Positions 56,300-64,000 of a stretch of DNA of 64,000 nt are shown in pieces. The position numbers and the translations under genes were made by a program. The notes under the pieces were generated by a model. The model was not told the DNA's origin and did not search any database. It was given only the letters and a program-made list of their open reading frames with translations. Origin of the DNA: CAG-917 sp051883555 (GTDB taxonomy: Bacteria; Bacillota; Clostridia; Christensenellales; CAG-917). The stretch spans positions 6,533 to 70,532 of the forward strand of contig JBJETY010000008.1 in assembly GCA_051883555.1 (NCBI GenBank), written 5' to 3'. Every line of letters starts with the position of its first letter. Position 1 is the first letter of the stretch.

Positions 56300-56686
56300 A
56301 TGGCTGGAAAAAATGTAAAGAAAAGAGCATCAGGCAAAACTGCGGAAAAAGGTCAAGCACATATTCATGCTTCCTTCAATAACACCATCGTTACCATAAC
56401 GGATATGAACGGAAACGCAGTTTCATGGTCAAGCGCAGGCAAGCTTAAGCTCAGAGGTTCAAGAAAATCAACCCCGTTTGCAGCTCAAGTTGTTGCCGAA
56501 GACGCTGCTAAAATAGCATACGAACAAGGTATGAGAGTAGTTGAAGTTTACGTCAAAGGACCGGGCGCAGGAAGAGAATCTGCAATCAGAGCGCTCGCAA
56601 ACGTCGGACTCGAAGTATCTTTGATTAAGGACGTTTCACCGATTCCTCACAACGGTTGCCGTCCGCCAAAGCCTAGAAGACTGTAA
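56300..56686 (+). CDS. rpsK: 30S ribosomal protein S11
   Basis: S11 is on the 30S platform. The 128-residue product has AHIHASFNNTIVTITDMNGNAVSWSSAGKLKLRGSRKSTPFAAQVVAEDAAK and ends DVSPIPHNGCRPPKPRRL, with the conserved Asn-Gly that in other bacteria can form isoaspartate. AAGGAG precedes the ATG. Confidence 0.98.
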   Translation: MAGKNVKKRASGKTAEKGQAHIHASFNNTIVTITDMNGNAVSWSSAGKLKLRGSRKSTPFAAQVVAEDAAKIAYEQGMRVVEVYVKGPGAGRESAIRALANVGLEVSLIKDVSPIPHNGCRPPKPRRL

Positions 56687-56700
56687 GGAGGTAATTGATA

Positions 56701-57324
56701 ATGGCTAAATATACAGGTGCAGATTGCCGTTTGTGCAGACGCGAAGGCTGCAAACTTTATTTGAAAGGCGACAAATGTAACTCTCCGAAGTGTACGTTTG
56801 ATAAGAAACAAACCCCTCCAGGTATTCACGGTCAAGGCAGAAAGAAACCGTCGGGATATTCGGTTCAGCTTCGTGAAAAGCAAAAGACTAAGAGATTTTA
56901 CGGTCTCAGCGAAAAGCAACTTTCTATGTATTACGAAAAGGCTGCATCGCTCAGAGGTATCACCGGTGAAAATCTTCTTATATTGATTGAAAGAAGACTT
57001 GACAACGTAGTTTACCGTATGGGCTTTGCCGCATCGAGAGATATGGCAAGACAACTTGTCAACCACGGTCATTTTACCGTAAACGGCAAGAACGTAGATA
57101 TTCCATCGATTTTGATTAAGGCCGGCGACGTAATCGCTGTCAGAGAGACGAAAAAAGAAAAAGAACTTTGGAAATCGGCAAAAGAAATTAAAAACCCAAG
57201 CGTTCCTAAGTGGCTTGAATATGACAACACAACTTTGACAGGAAAGGTTCTTGCTCTTCCTGAAAGAGCAGATATCGACCTCGACGTCAAAGAGCACTTA
57301 ATCGTTGAGTTGTACTCCAAATAA
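56701..57324 (+). CDS. rpsD: 30S ribosomal protein S4
   Basis: S4 starts 30S assembly and acts in transcription antitermination. The 207-residue product begins MAKYTGADCRLCRREGCKLYLKGDKC, with four Cys forming the zinc form, and contains the S4 domain RRLDNVVYRMGFAASRDMARQLVNHGHFTVNGKNVDIPS. ATG at 56701 has AAGGAGG 8 bases upstream. Confidence 0.97.
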   Translation: MAKYTGADCRLCRREGCKLYLKGDKCNSPKCTFDKKQTPPGIHGQGRKKPSGYSVQLREKQKTKRFYGLSEKQLSMYYEKAASLRGITGENLLILIERRLDNVVYRMGFAASRDMARQLVNHGHFTVNGKNVDIPSILIKAGDVIAVRETKKEKELWKSAKEIKNPSVPKWLEYDNTTLTGKVLALPERADIDLDVKEHLIVELYSK

Positions 57325-57346
57325 TAAGTAATTCAGGAGGCTTAAT

Positions 57347-58300
57347 ATGATGGAAATCAAAAAACCTAAGATTATTTGTGAAGAGAATGAAAGCAAAAAT
57401 TTTGCTAAGTTTGTCGTCGAACCTCTTGAAAGAGGCTTTGGCACAACGCTCGGAAATTGCCTTAGGAGAATATTATTGTCATCACTTCCGGGTGCAGCTG
57501 CCGTCGGTATTAAAATCGAAGGCGTTGACCATGAATTTGCTACAATAAAAGGCGTTAAAGAAGACGTCACGGATATCATTTTAAATATCAAAGGTTTACG
57601 CCTTAAAATCAACGGCACGGACAGGGCTGGAAAAATCGAGTTGACTTTAAGAAAGAATACTCCTGGCGTTGTTAAGGCCGGCGATATCGACGTTCCTGGT
57701 GACGTTGAAATTATGAATCCTGATATGTACATTTGCACAATCGACGAAGGCGGCGCAATTATGATGTCAATTTTCGTCGATAGCGGCAGAGGTTACGTTC
57801 CTGCAACAAAGAATAAGGATTCGAGAGCCGCAATCGGATATATTCCGATCGATTCAATTTATACGCCTGTTTTGAAAGTCAATTATACTGTTGAAAGCAC
57901 TCGTGTCGAACACAGTATTGACTTCGATAAACTCACAATCGAGGTAGAAACAGACGGAACAACGTCTGCAAAAGAAATCATTTCTCTTGCAGCAAAAATT
58001 ATGAACGACCATCTTAAACTTTTTGTCGAACTTGTCGAATCTATGAGCGATTACGAAATTTTGGTTTCGCAAGGCGACGATAAGCAACAAAAAGTTTTGG
58101 AAATGTCAGTTGAAGATTTAGACCTTTCCGTACGTTCTTATAACTGTCTTAAACGTGCCGGTATTCACACTGTAGAAGACCTTACTAAACGTTCAGAGGA
58201 CGATATGTTGAAAGTCAGAAATCTTGGTAGAAAGTCGCTCGAAGAGGTCATCAAGAAGTTGGAAGACTTAGGACTTGGACTCAGAGCTCAAGAAGATTAG
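57347..58300 (+). CDS. rpoA: DNA-directed RNA polymerase subunit alpha
   Basis: The 317-residue alpha subunit has an N-terminal assembly domain (KFVVEPLERGFGTTLGNCLRRILLSSLPGAAA) and a C-terminal domain (LDLSVRSYNCLKRAGIHTVEDLTKRSEDDMLKVRNLGRKSLEEV) that contacts UP elements and activators. AGGAGG lies 6 bases before the first of two adjacent ATG codons. rplQ follows after 10 bases. Confidence 0.98.
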   Translation: MMEIKKPKIICEENESKNFAKFVVEPLERGFGTTLGNCLRRILLSSLPGAAAVGIKIEGVDHEFATIKGVKEDVTDIILNIKGLRLKINGTDRAGKIELTLRKNTPGVVKAGDIDVPGDVEIMNPDMYICTIDEGGAIMMSIFVDSGRGYVPATKNKDSRAAIGYIPIDSIYTPVLKVNYTVESTRVEHSIDFDKLTIEVETDGTTSAKEIISLAAKIMNDHLKLFVELVESMSDYEILVSQGDDKQQKVLEMSVEDLDLSVRSYNCLKRAGIHTVEDLTKRSEDDMLKVRNLGRKSLEEVIKKLEDLGLGLRAQED

Positions 58301-58310
58301 GAGGTAAGAT

Positions 58311-58817
58311 ATGCCAAAGAAATTAGGTAAAAGATCTGACCAAAGAATGGCTTTGCTTAAGAATCAAGTCTCAGAGCTTCTATGGTATGGACAAATCGAA
58401 ACAACAGTTGACCGTGCAAAATCAGTTAAATCTATTGCTGAAAAACTTATTACCGTTGCCGTCAACAGTTATGAAGATACGGTTAAAGTAACAAAACAAG
58501 TTAAAAACGCAAAAGGCGAAACAGTAAATCGCGAATTCACCAACGACGGACCTAAGAAACTTGCCGCTCGTCGTAAGCTTATGGCAAATCTCAGAGATTT
58601 GCAGGAAGTTAAGAACGAGAAAGAAAGCAAGGCTAACTTTAAAGCTCGTACTAAGGACATTAAGCATCCGCTTATTGAAAAGATGTTCAATGAATATGCT
58701 CCTAAATATGCTGCAAGAAAAGAAGAACTCGGTCAAGGTGGCGGATATACTCAAATGTTCAGACTTGGCGAAAGACGCGGCGACGCTGCAGAAATGTGCG
58801 TTTTGAAATTGATTTAA
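58311..58817 (+). CDS. rplQ: 50S ribosomal protein L17 with insertions
   Basis: L17 lies next to the tunnel exit. The 168-residue protein has the normal start RKLGKRSDQRMALL-like KKLGKRSDQRMALLKNQVSELLWYGQIETTVDRAKSV and the end GGGYTQMFRLGERRGDAAEMCVLKLI. Relative to the usual 115-125 residues it has two basic inserts, near residues 52-82 (TVKVTKQVKNAKGETVNRE) and 97-118 (EVKNEKESKANFKARTKD). GGAGG precedes the ATG. Last gene of the super-operon. Confidence 0.96.
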   Translation: MPKKLGKRSDQRMALLKNQVSELLWYGQIETTVDRAKSVKSIAEKLITVAVNSYEDTVKVTKQVKNAKGETVNREFTNDGPKKLAARRKLMANLRDLQEVKNEKESKANFKARTKDIKHPLIEKMFNEYAPKYAARKEELGQGGGYTQMFRLGERRGDAAEMCVLKLI

Positions 58818-58867
58818 GTTTAGATTTAAGCTAATTTATTTTGTAAATCGATTTAAAATCAACAATT

Positions 58868-58896
58868 AAAAGACCTACCGTTCGGTAGGTCTTTTT
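58868..58896 (+). terminator. Terminator of the S10-spc-alpha operon
   Basis: AAAGACCTACC, GTTC tetraloop, GGTAGGTCTTT followed by TT: an 11-12 bp stem about 50 bases after rplQ. Confidence 0.92.
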
Positions 58897-59062
58897 GCGC
58901 GTTTACGTTTTGCCGTAAATTGTCGTAGCTAAAAGCGGCATTAGCAGAGTAACAAAAAATTTCTTTAAGAATTTCTTTTTTAATTGTTCATAGTATTTCG
59001 ATAAAATATTCGTTTATTAAACAAAAAGAAATAAAATATTGCCGATTATTTTATTAAAATAA

Positions 59063-59091
59063 TTGATTGATTTAATTTATTGTGTTAGAAT
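59063..59091 (+). promoter_or_regulatory. sigma-A promoter of the Dabb-domain gene
   Basis: TTGATT at 59063-59068, 17 bases, TAGAAT at 59086-59091, 17 bases before the ATG. Confidence 0.65.
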
Positions 59092-59108
59092 CACCAAAAG
59101 GAGATTTT

Positions 59109-59399
59109 ATGATTAAACACGTAGTATGCTTTAAACTTAAAGATAAAACGGAAGAAAATATGCAGGATGCAATAAGCACGCTTCTTTCCATGAAAGGCAA
59201 CGTGCCTACGGTGCGTGAAATCGAAGTACATAGAGATTTTTTAGAAAGCCCGAGAAGTTATGACATTATGCTCGAAGTTACGCTTGACGACAAGGATATG
59301 CTTGACGTATATCAAAACGACGCGTATCACTGTTCGGTAGTTAAAGAGCTTATGCATAGAATTTCCGAGAAAAGCGTTTCAATCGATTATAAAATTTAA
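59109..59399 (+). CDS. Dabb (stress-responsive A/B barrel) domain protein
   Basis: A 96-residue single-domain protein MIKHVVCFKLKDKTEENMQDAISTLLSM, with the Dabb hallmark IKHVVxFKL and the later SYDIMLEVTLDDKDMLDVYQNDAYH. Members form dimeric alpha-beta barrels; most have unknown roles. AAAGGAG lies 8 bases before ATG 59109; an upstream in-frame TTG overlaps the promoter. It is followed after 11 bases by a small membrane protein, probably in one transcript. Confidence 0.88.
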   Translation: MIKHVVCFKLKDKTEENMQDAISTLLSMKGNVPTVREIEVHRDFLESPRSYDIMLEVTLDDKDMLDVYQNDAYHCSVVKELMHRISEKSVSIDYKI

Positions 59400-59410
59400 G
59401 GAGACATAAA

Positions 59411-59680
59411 ATGGGAAAGAAAACCTCAACAAACAAATTGGCATTTTTCACTATTTGCCTTATTGCAATTGTGTATCTTGTAGCAATGATTCTTCATTTG
59501 GTTGGAGTAAGCTCTCTTGCCGTAGTAATTCTTCAAAACGTCGCTGCGATATTGCTTCTTGTAATTTGCGGAATATGCGGTTGGAATTACGTTGCCGGTA
59601 AGGCTACCGTATATAAAGTCTTGTACGTAGTCGTTATACTTGTGATAATCGTCGGAATTATTATTCCTATGTGCATTTAA
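59411..59680 (+). CDS. Small three-helix membrane protein of unknown function
   Basis: An 89-residue hydrophobic protein with three predicted membrane segments (about 10-30, 34-56 and 67-88) and a short basic N-terminus (MGKKTSTNKL), so the N-terminus is probably inside. AAGGAG precedes the ATG. No family recognised. Co-transcribed with the Dabb gene and followed by a strong terminator. Confidence 0.8.
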   Translation: MGKKTSTNKLAFFTICLIAIVYLVAMILHLVGVSSLAVVILQNVAAILLLVICGICGWNYVAGKATVYKVLYVVVILVIIVGIIIPMCI

Positions 59681-59722
59681 CGGTATAAAACAAACTTAAA
59701 ATTTATTTAAGATTAAATCCTT

Positions 59723-59765
59723 AAAGAAAATAGCGATACTTTAGTATCGCTATTTTCTTTTTTTA
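59723..59765 (+). terminator. Terminator of the Dabb / membrane protein unit
   Basis: An 18-bp perfect stem (59723-59740 with 59743-59760; core ATAGCGATACT / AGTATCGCTAT), followed by more T residues. The A-run on the other side makes it possibly bidirectional. Confidence 0.95.
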
Positions 59766-59766
59766 T

Positions 59767-59862
59767 AAACCGGTATGATTTGTATGCTCGTATGTTTAAA
59801 CCGGTATGATTTGTATACTCGAATGTTTGTAAAACGGGGTGATTTATAAACTAGTATAATTT
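59767..59862. repeat. Short tandem repeats after the terminator
   Basis: Two nearly identical 31-base units starting aaaccggtatgatttgta (59767 and 59798) and a third degenerate copy (from 59832). The rest of the 59681-60056 gap is featureless A+T-rich DNA. Confidence 0.8.
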
Positions 59863-60056
59863 TGTAGTTCTAACGCTAGTTTTTAAATTGTCGATTTTGA
59901 AATTTTTATGTTATTTAAAACCTTTTTAAAATAATACGTAAATAATTAGCTTATATATTATTTAAAAATGCAGGTATAAAATTCAAACCCGAAACGGCGC
60001 CGATTTGCAGAGCAACCTTTTACGGCAACGGCTGCTTATATGCATTTCTGCACATA

Positions 60057-60359
60057 TTAAAATACAAAACCGAAACCGAAAACCGTAAGCGTGCATACGA
60101 CGGCAACAACAGCCAGATTGACTTTAAAATAACTCATAATCAGTGCCAGCACGGTTCCGATTGTTGCCGTCCATACGTTTCCTGTGGACGACAGAATTGC
60201 GGGGAACGTTAATGCGGAAAGTACGGCATAAGGCATGTAATATAAAAACGACTTCAAGAAAACCGATTTCACTTTTTTTCTGCAAAACACCAGTGGCACC
60301 ATTCTCGGTAGAAAGGAGGCAAGAGCCATAATAAGCACGCATAAAATCTGATAAGTCAT
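60057..60359 (-). CDS. azlD: AzlD family branched-chain amino acid export subunit
   Basis: A 100-residue membrane protein with three to four helices and the AzlD start YQILCVLIMALASFLPRMVPLVF, then SFLYYMPYAVLSALTFPAIL. Together with AzlC it forms a branched-chain amino acid exporter (azaleucine resistance in Bacillus). AAGGAGG lies 9 bases before ATG on the minus strand. It is 67 bases downstream of azlC. Confidence 0.92.
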   Translation of the reverse strand: MTYQILCVLIMALASFLPRMVPLVFCRKKVKSVFLKSFLYYMPYAVLSALTFPAILSSTGNVWTATIGTVLALIMSYFKVNLAVVAVVCTLTVFGFGFVF

Positions 60360-60426
60360 AACGCATGCCTCCTTAAATCTTCTGATTTAAAATATGCACA
60401 TATTTGCATATGACAAGTTAAACGTT

Positions 60427-61176
60427 TCATAATAGACCTCCGCTAGGGGGAAGCATATTGTCACTTTCCGTTTCTGCCGTTTCAGTCGATTGAATCGGAA
60501 AAAGTATTGCCGTTACGGCCGCGGCAAGACACGAAGCGATAATAACCGAAAAGCCCATAGAAAGCGAAGGTATGCCGAATTCGATGAGACAAGAAAAAAT
60601 TGCTCCTAAAGATACGCAAAGCAAAATCGGTTTTGATTTTTTCGCAGGCGGTATTATGATTGCTATAAACATGCAATAAAGAGCGATGCCCATTGCGTTT
60701 TGTAGCGCAAAAGGTAGAACGCTGTTTACAAGTCCGCCGAGCAACGTTCCTATCGTCCAACCGAAATAAGGCGTTGTGGCAAGTCCCAAAAAATATAAAA
60801 AATTTAACTTATCCTTTGTCGTCGAGGCGACGGCGAATATTTCGTCGGTTATAAAAAGACTCATAATAAGTCTCTTGCCGACTCCGACGTTGCTGTTTAA
60901 TTGCTGAGAAAGGCTAAGGCTCATCAGCGAATAGCGGATGTTTATTACAAAAATCGCCAAAGCGATTTCTATATAGCCTGCACATGCCGAAATAAGCTCG
61001 ACTCCCGCAAATTGACCTGCCGAAGTAAGGTTGGTAGCCGAAATAAGCGTGGCGAGCCAAACGGGAAGTCCGCTTCTCGAAGCAACCAGTCCGAACGTAA
61101 ACGACACGGCAATATATGCAAAACAAATCGGTAATCCTTGTTTTAAACCGTCGAAATAAGTCAGTCTTTTGTCCAT
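60427..61176 (-). CDS. azlC: AzlC family branched-chain amino acid export subunit
   Basis: A 249-residue membrane protein starting MDKRLTYFDGLKQGLPICFAYIAVSFTFGLVAS, with the AzlC features GLPVWLATLISATNLTSAGQFAG, INIRYSLMSLSL and FITDEIFAVAS. ATG at 61176 fits the family; a TTG 21 bases earlier is possible. No Shine-Dalgarno is visible near either, and a TATTAT -10-like box lies just upstream. The C-terminal 20 residues are acidic and not part of the family. Confidence 0.92.
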   Translation of the reverse strand: MDKRLTYFDGLKQGLPICFAYIAVSFTFGLVASRSGLPVWLATLISATNLTSAGQFAGVELISACAGYIEIALAIFVINIRYSLMSLSLSQQLNSNVGVGKRLIMSLFITDEIFAVASTTKDKLNFLYFLGLATTPYFGWTIGTLLGGLVNSVLPFALQNAMGIALYCMFIAIIIPPAKKSKPILLCVSLGAIFSCLIEFGIPSLSMGFSVIIASCLAAAVTAILFPIQSTETAETESDNMLPPSGGLL

Positions 61177-61930
61177 AGCGGTAATATAATAGCACAAAGG
61201 CGAATATTTTGTATGATTTTGTTTATGAATATTTAAAATGATTAACTATAGTTTATTCAAAATTAGTTTATATATAGGTTTAACGTTAAACAATTAGTTT
61301 TGAAACAATTAGTTTTGCGTTTAACGACAAATTTCAAATGGCTTGACACAAGTTTAAAATTCGATGCCGAATGAAACGTTAATTTCAAAAGCGGACAAGG
61401 TAGGCAGGCATGGAAATAAGGTCAGAAGCGTAAAATTTAAGGCAAAGCAAACAATTATCAAACGATAAATAGCTAAATTGCAAAATGACCTAAAAGATAG
61501 CAAAATTCGTCATAATTTTACGACGGAAAACTTGCAAAATTTTGTCTATAACAAAAAAATTTAAAATTATTGTTTAAACGACAAATAACGATTGAAAAAA
61601 CGACAAATTATTTTAAAACGTATAACAAAAAGTTTGTTAAATTTTTATAAAACGACAAAAATTGCAGTCGCAAGTACTAAATAAAAAAGTCCGACGAACT
61701 AAGATTAGGCGTCGGAACCGTATTTTTGCAAGAAGGTTTTGTTTAGATACATATAAAATCTCTATAAAAAAGCGATCTTATTAAAATACGAAGTCTCGTT
61801 ATTTTATGTCACAAAAAGACGCGGAAGACTTGATCATAAAGAGAACGCATTTTAATGAGCGAGCGTCAATGAATTATTTTCGATGATTTGATTTTTATGT
61901 GCATTTCATTTTATCTGTCCGATATAAATT
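61177..61930. other. Gene-free A+T-rich region between azlC and the C45 hydrolase gene
   Basis: About 750 bases with recurring aacgacaaa words (near 61322, 61572, 61600, 61655) and the minus-strand terminator at 61683-61716. No open frame with a start signal is seen on either strand. Confidence 0.55.
61683..61716 (-). terminator. Terminator of the C45 hydrolase gene (minus strand)
   Basis: On the minus strand TCCGACG, 13-base loop, CGTCGGA, then CTTTTTTATTT. It lies about 215 bases after the stop. Confidence 0.65.
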
Positions 61931-62938
61931 CTATTTTTTATTCTGCTTTAATCCCCATTCTAATCTATTGTCAAATTTATATTTACATTTATTGGGATTA
62001 CCTTCGCATATTTCATTGTATAACGTATTTAAATCGTATACGGCAGACCATATCGTATCGAAATGCAAGTTCTTCTCGAATTGACAAACGAAACCGTATT
62101 TCCCCGATATAATATTTTTACATTCTTCGAAAGAAATATTTGAATTGTTTTTTAAGCACTTGTCTATCGTATTATATCTATCGTTTGTATAATACCAATT
62201 ATCCTCTTTGTTATTGTATTTAGTCATATTATTCGATATAAAATGATTTGTCGCAATTGCGTAATTATCACAATATCTCACATTTATTTCTTCGCTTGTG
62301 CATTCAACTACTGCAATACTTCCGTTTTTATCGGCAATTAACAGATTGTGAGACGATGAAACGGGAAGCGTTTTAATTAACTCTATCGCTTCTTCTGTTG
62401 TTTTACATTCTTCCAATACTTTTCTTACGATAAAACCTCCATTAATGCCGGGGTTTATCTTCTTTGACAGAAGAAACGTTAAAGCTATACTTAAACCATG
62501 CTCGTTGATTCCATCTTCTACTGAAATCATTGCAGTCGAATGCGCTAAAAAGGTATTTTTCCCTTCCGCTCTATATAAAACGCTTTCGCTTGTTTTTTTA
62601 TATTCCGGGAACATATCCATATTTCTTGCAAAATATACTTTATCTTTACTTTTAACGGCAAAAACCGTACAACCGTGTACGTCTTCGTTACAATATATAT
62701 TAAACAACCAAAAAGCTAAATCTTCATATTTTTGACGTAATCCTTCAGCTAATCCACGTACTTCCATCATTATTTCACTCATATATTTTTCATATATAGG
62801 TAAACACCTTTGTCCGAAAGTTTTTTGTTTATCGGAAAGTTTAATTACCGACGATAAATCTTCACCTGTTTTATACAATAAATCGCCATAGTGTTTTCCC
62901 ATTTCATAGTGATTTCCTTTTAATCTCGGATGATACAT
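61931..62938 (-). CDS. C45-family Ntn hydrolase / acyltransferase-like protein
   Basis: A 335-residue protein of the peptidase C45 / acyl-CoA:6-aminopenicillanate acyltransferase-like group. The likely nucleophile is the Cys in HGCTVFAV (near residue 89), followed by the typical YFARNMDM, then INEHGLSIAL, and SSHNLLIADKNGSIAVVECT. Most family members self-cleave before this Cys; here about 88 residues precede it. Natural substrates are mostly unknown linear amides. AAGGAG lies 9 bases before ATG. The gene is clearly A+T-richer than the operon genes and could be acquired. Confidence 0.87.
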   Translation of the reverse strand: MYHPRLKGNHYEMGKHYGDLLYKTGEDLSSVIKLSDKQKTFGQRCLPIYEKYMSEIMMEVRGLAEGLRQKYEDLAFWLFNIYCNEDVHGCTVFAVKSKDKVYFARNMDMFPEYKKTSESVLYRAEGKNTFLAHSTAMISVEDGINEHGLSIALTFLLSKKINPGINGGFIVRKVLEECKTTEEAIELIKTLPVSSSHNLLIADKNGSIAVVECTSEEINVRYCDNYAIATNHFISNNMTKYNNKEDNWYYTNDRYNTIDKCLKNNSNISFEECKNIISGKYGFVCQFEKNLHFDTIWSAVYDLNTLYNEICEGNPNKCKYKFDNRLEWGLKQNKK

Positions 62939-63404
62939 CTATTTCGTCTCCTTTTTTAAATTACTTTTATTTTTAACAATCTTTTTGCAATTTGAAATTT
63001 GTAGATTTTTATTCGAAACAAAACGCCAAAAACTCAGGATTGTGCTCTATCGTTTATTCAATAAAGAGTATTTTTCTTTGTTATATTGATTTTTTTAATT
63101 AGTTTCGGGTTATTTCTATACCGAAAATTTAATTTAACCGAAAATTCAATTTATTTTCGATAAATTATACCATAATATGTTCACAAAAACAAAACAGAAG
63201 CTACTTAATTTAAGCTTCCGTTTTCGCTTCATATACGTTATAAAATCTTAAGATTATTTTTCTTTACTAATAGCAAGTCATTTTATATGCCAAGCAGTCT
63301 TAATTGTATCCCTAAAAGTTATAAGCAGGTATCATTTTATGCGTTTTCATTATATAAAAACAAAAAGTTCGATACTTTTGTCGTATCAAACCTATCGTTA
63401 AATA
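62939..63404. other. Gene-free region between the C45 gene and tRNA-Arg
   Basis: Includes a 17-base tandem repeat (63120-63136 and 63137-63153, accgaaaatt(t/c)aattta) and the terminator at 63191-63224. Nothing else recognised. Confidence 0.5.
63191..63224 (-). terminator. Terminator downstream of tRNA-Arg
   Basis: AAAACaGAAGCT (63191-63202) with AGCTTCcGTTTT (63213-63224), one mismatch. Read on the minus strand it is followed by TTTTGTTTTTG. Confidence 0.65.
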
Positions 63405-63481
63405 TGGCGCACTCGGCGGGATTCGAACCTGCGACCTTCAGAATCGGAATCTGATGCTCTATCCGGCTAAGCTACGAGTGC
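63405..63481 (-). tRNA. tRNA-Arg (anticodon CCG)
   Basis: 77 bases on the minus strand with encoded CCA. Acceptor GCACTCG / CGAGTGC (7 bp), T arm with GGTTCGAATCC, D arm with TAGCTTAGCCGGATAGAGCA, and anticodon stem TCAGA / TCTGA around a TTCCGAT loop, giving anticodon CCG (reads CGG). Confidence 0.95.
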
Positions 63482-63703
63482 ATGCTTTTTAAATTCGTTT
63501 TGCGGCTATTGTCGTTAGCTTAAAATGCAAAATCATCGGCGATAAACTTATGCTTTATAAATTTATCTGATAAGCATGGCATTTAGCGTTTTGCTATAAT
63601 TATGATTTTTGCTACGTTTTGCAATACGTTTTGATATTATTTTCTTACATTATGTTAAAACGAAAACCCGAAAAAGTCTATCAAAATAAAAGGAATTTTA
63701 TTA

Positions 63704-63732
63704 TTTACTTTACAGCATACGGGTGTTATACT
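63704..63732 (+). promoter_or_regulatory. sigma-A promoter of the cysteine synthase gene
   Basis: TTTACT at 63704-63709, 17-base spacer, TATACT at 63727-63732. The palindrome TACTTT-aac-AAAGTA (63729-63743) overlaps the -10 box, start site and ribosome-binding site and may be an operator. Confidence 0.7.
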
Positions 63733-63755
63733 TTAACAAAGTAAGGAGGTGCTAA

Positions 63756-64000
63756 ATGGACGAACAGAGTTTTAAGGCGATATTGGCTAAAATCGGAAAA
63801 ACACCGCTTGTGGAGAGCGGCATCGACAGAGTATACGCTAAGCTTGAAAAATATAATCCTGCCGGAAGCATAAAAGACAGAGCGGCTTTGTTTATGCTTA
63901 TAAAAGGATTTAAAGAAGGGAAATTGGGCAGCGGAATAGTGGAAGCGACAAGCGGCAATACCGGAATAGGGCTTGCTTACATTGCGTCTGAGCTCGGTTT
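63756..64000 (+). CDS. cysK: Cysteine synthase A, 5' part (truncated by window end)
   Basis: The first 81 residues of a PLP-dependent O-acetylserine sulfhydrylase. It shows ILAKIGKTPLV, the PLP-lysine motif KYNPAGSIKDRAALFMI-like YNPAGSIKDRAA, and the substrate-binding loop EATSGNTGIGLAYIA. AAGGAGG lies 6 bases before ATG 63756. The gene runs off the window. It could be another member of the family (for example cystathionine beta-synthase-like), but the pattern fits CysK best. Confidence 0.88.
   Translation, partial: MDEQSFKAILAKIGKTPLVESGIDRVYAKLEKYNPAGSIKDRAALFMLIKGFKEGKLGSGIVEATSGNTGIGLAYIASELG

Noticed and set aside
60124..60366. Alternative minus-strand frame starting 7 bases before azlD
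   Set aside because: It shares the AAGGAGG but its product is not membrane-like; the azlD frame gives a complete AzlD protein.
63405..63481. Integration site with mobile element
   Set aside because: No integrase gene or repeat of the tRNA 3' end was seen within the window.

Overview
The window comes from a low-to-moderate G+C Gram-positive-type bacterium of the Bacillota, most likely a member of the Clostridia. The pointers are an RqcP/YabO-type S4 protein, YbxF-like L7Ae and KOW proteins inside ribosomal operons, RecD2, zinc forms of S14, S4, L24 and L36, a Cys-bearing adenylate kinase lid, lipoproteins with a (L/F)VAC lipobox, BspA-like leucine-rich repeats, and strong AGGAGG ribosome-binding sites. 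No phage, insertion sequence, rRNA or CRISPR array is visible. Assignment below class is a guess (uncultured gut Clostridia, Christensenellales-like).

Layout. 1-4.8 kb: rplM-rpsI, then ispD (+), a cytosolic BspA-like repeat gene (+), and ispF plus the S4 gene (-). 4.8-21.9 kb: one long transcription unit rpoB-rpoC-metK-recD2-comF-secA-prfB-tsaD behind a good sigma-A promoter, ending in a strong terminator. 21.9-23.4 kb: an A-rich region around an unidentified lipoprotein gene. 23.4-31.9 kb: the str cluster (L7Ae, rpsL, rpsG, fusA, tuf) continuing into rpmG-secE-nusG-rplK-rplA and, behind its own promoter and L10-type leader, rplJ-rplL. So rpoBC is not next to rplJL as in most Bacillota. 31.9-33.1 kb: a 0.63-kb higher-order tandem repeat and other gene-free DNA.

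33.1-42.1 kb is the accessory part: a GH13 glycosidase; an ECF sigma factor with a membrane anti-sigma factor carrying an RsgI-type middle domain; a lipoprotein carrying a second copy of that domain; an RluA-family pseudouridine synthase that appears to be made from a leaderless mRNA; a small beta-grasp-like protein; and two tandem BspA-like lipoproteins. The sigma gene and the RsgI-domain lipoprotein share a two-block upstream motif with identical spacing, so the three genes look like one autoregulated envelope-signalling regulon.

42.6-58.9 kb: the S10-spc-alpha super-operon in the usual order (rpsJ ... rplO-secY-adk-map-KOW-infA-rpmJ-rpsM-rpsK-rpsD-rpoA-rplQ). L24 has a histone-H1-like Lys/Ala/Pro tail of about 180 residues, and L17 carries insertions. 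58.9-64 kb: a Dabb-domain gene and a small membrane protein (+), azlC-azlD (-), a C45-family Ntn hydrolase (-), tRNA-Arg(CCG) (-), and the 5' part of a cysteine synthase gene running off the end.

As a whole the window is a translation, transcription and secretion hub, with isoprenoid (ispD, ispF), S-adenosylmethionine (metK), tRNA t6A (tsaD) and ribosome-rescue (rqcP) functions alongside, interrupted by a lipoprotein and regulatory island. The items most worth follow-up are the ECF/RsgI-domain module, the higher-order repeat, the L24 tail, and the short-motif acidic tail of RpoB.
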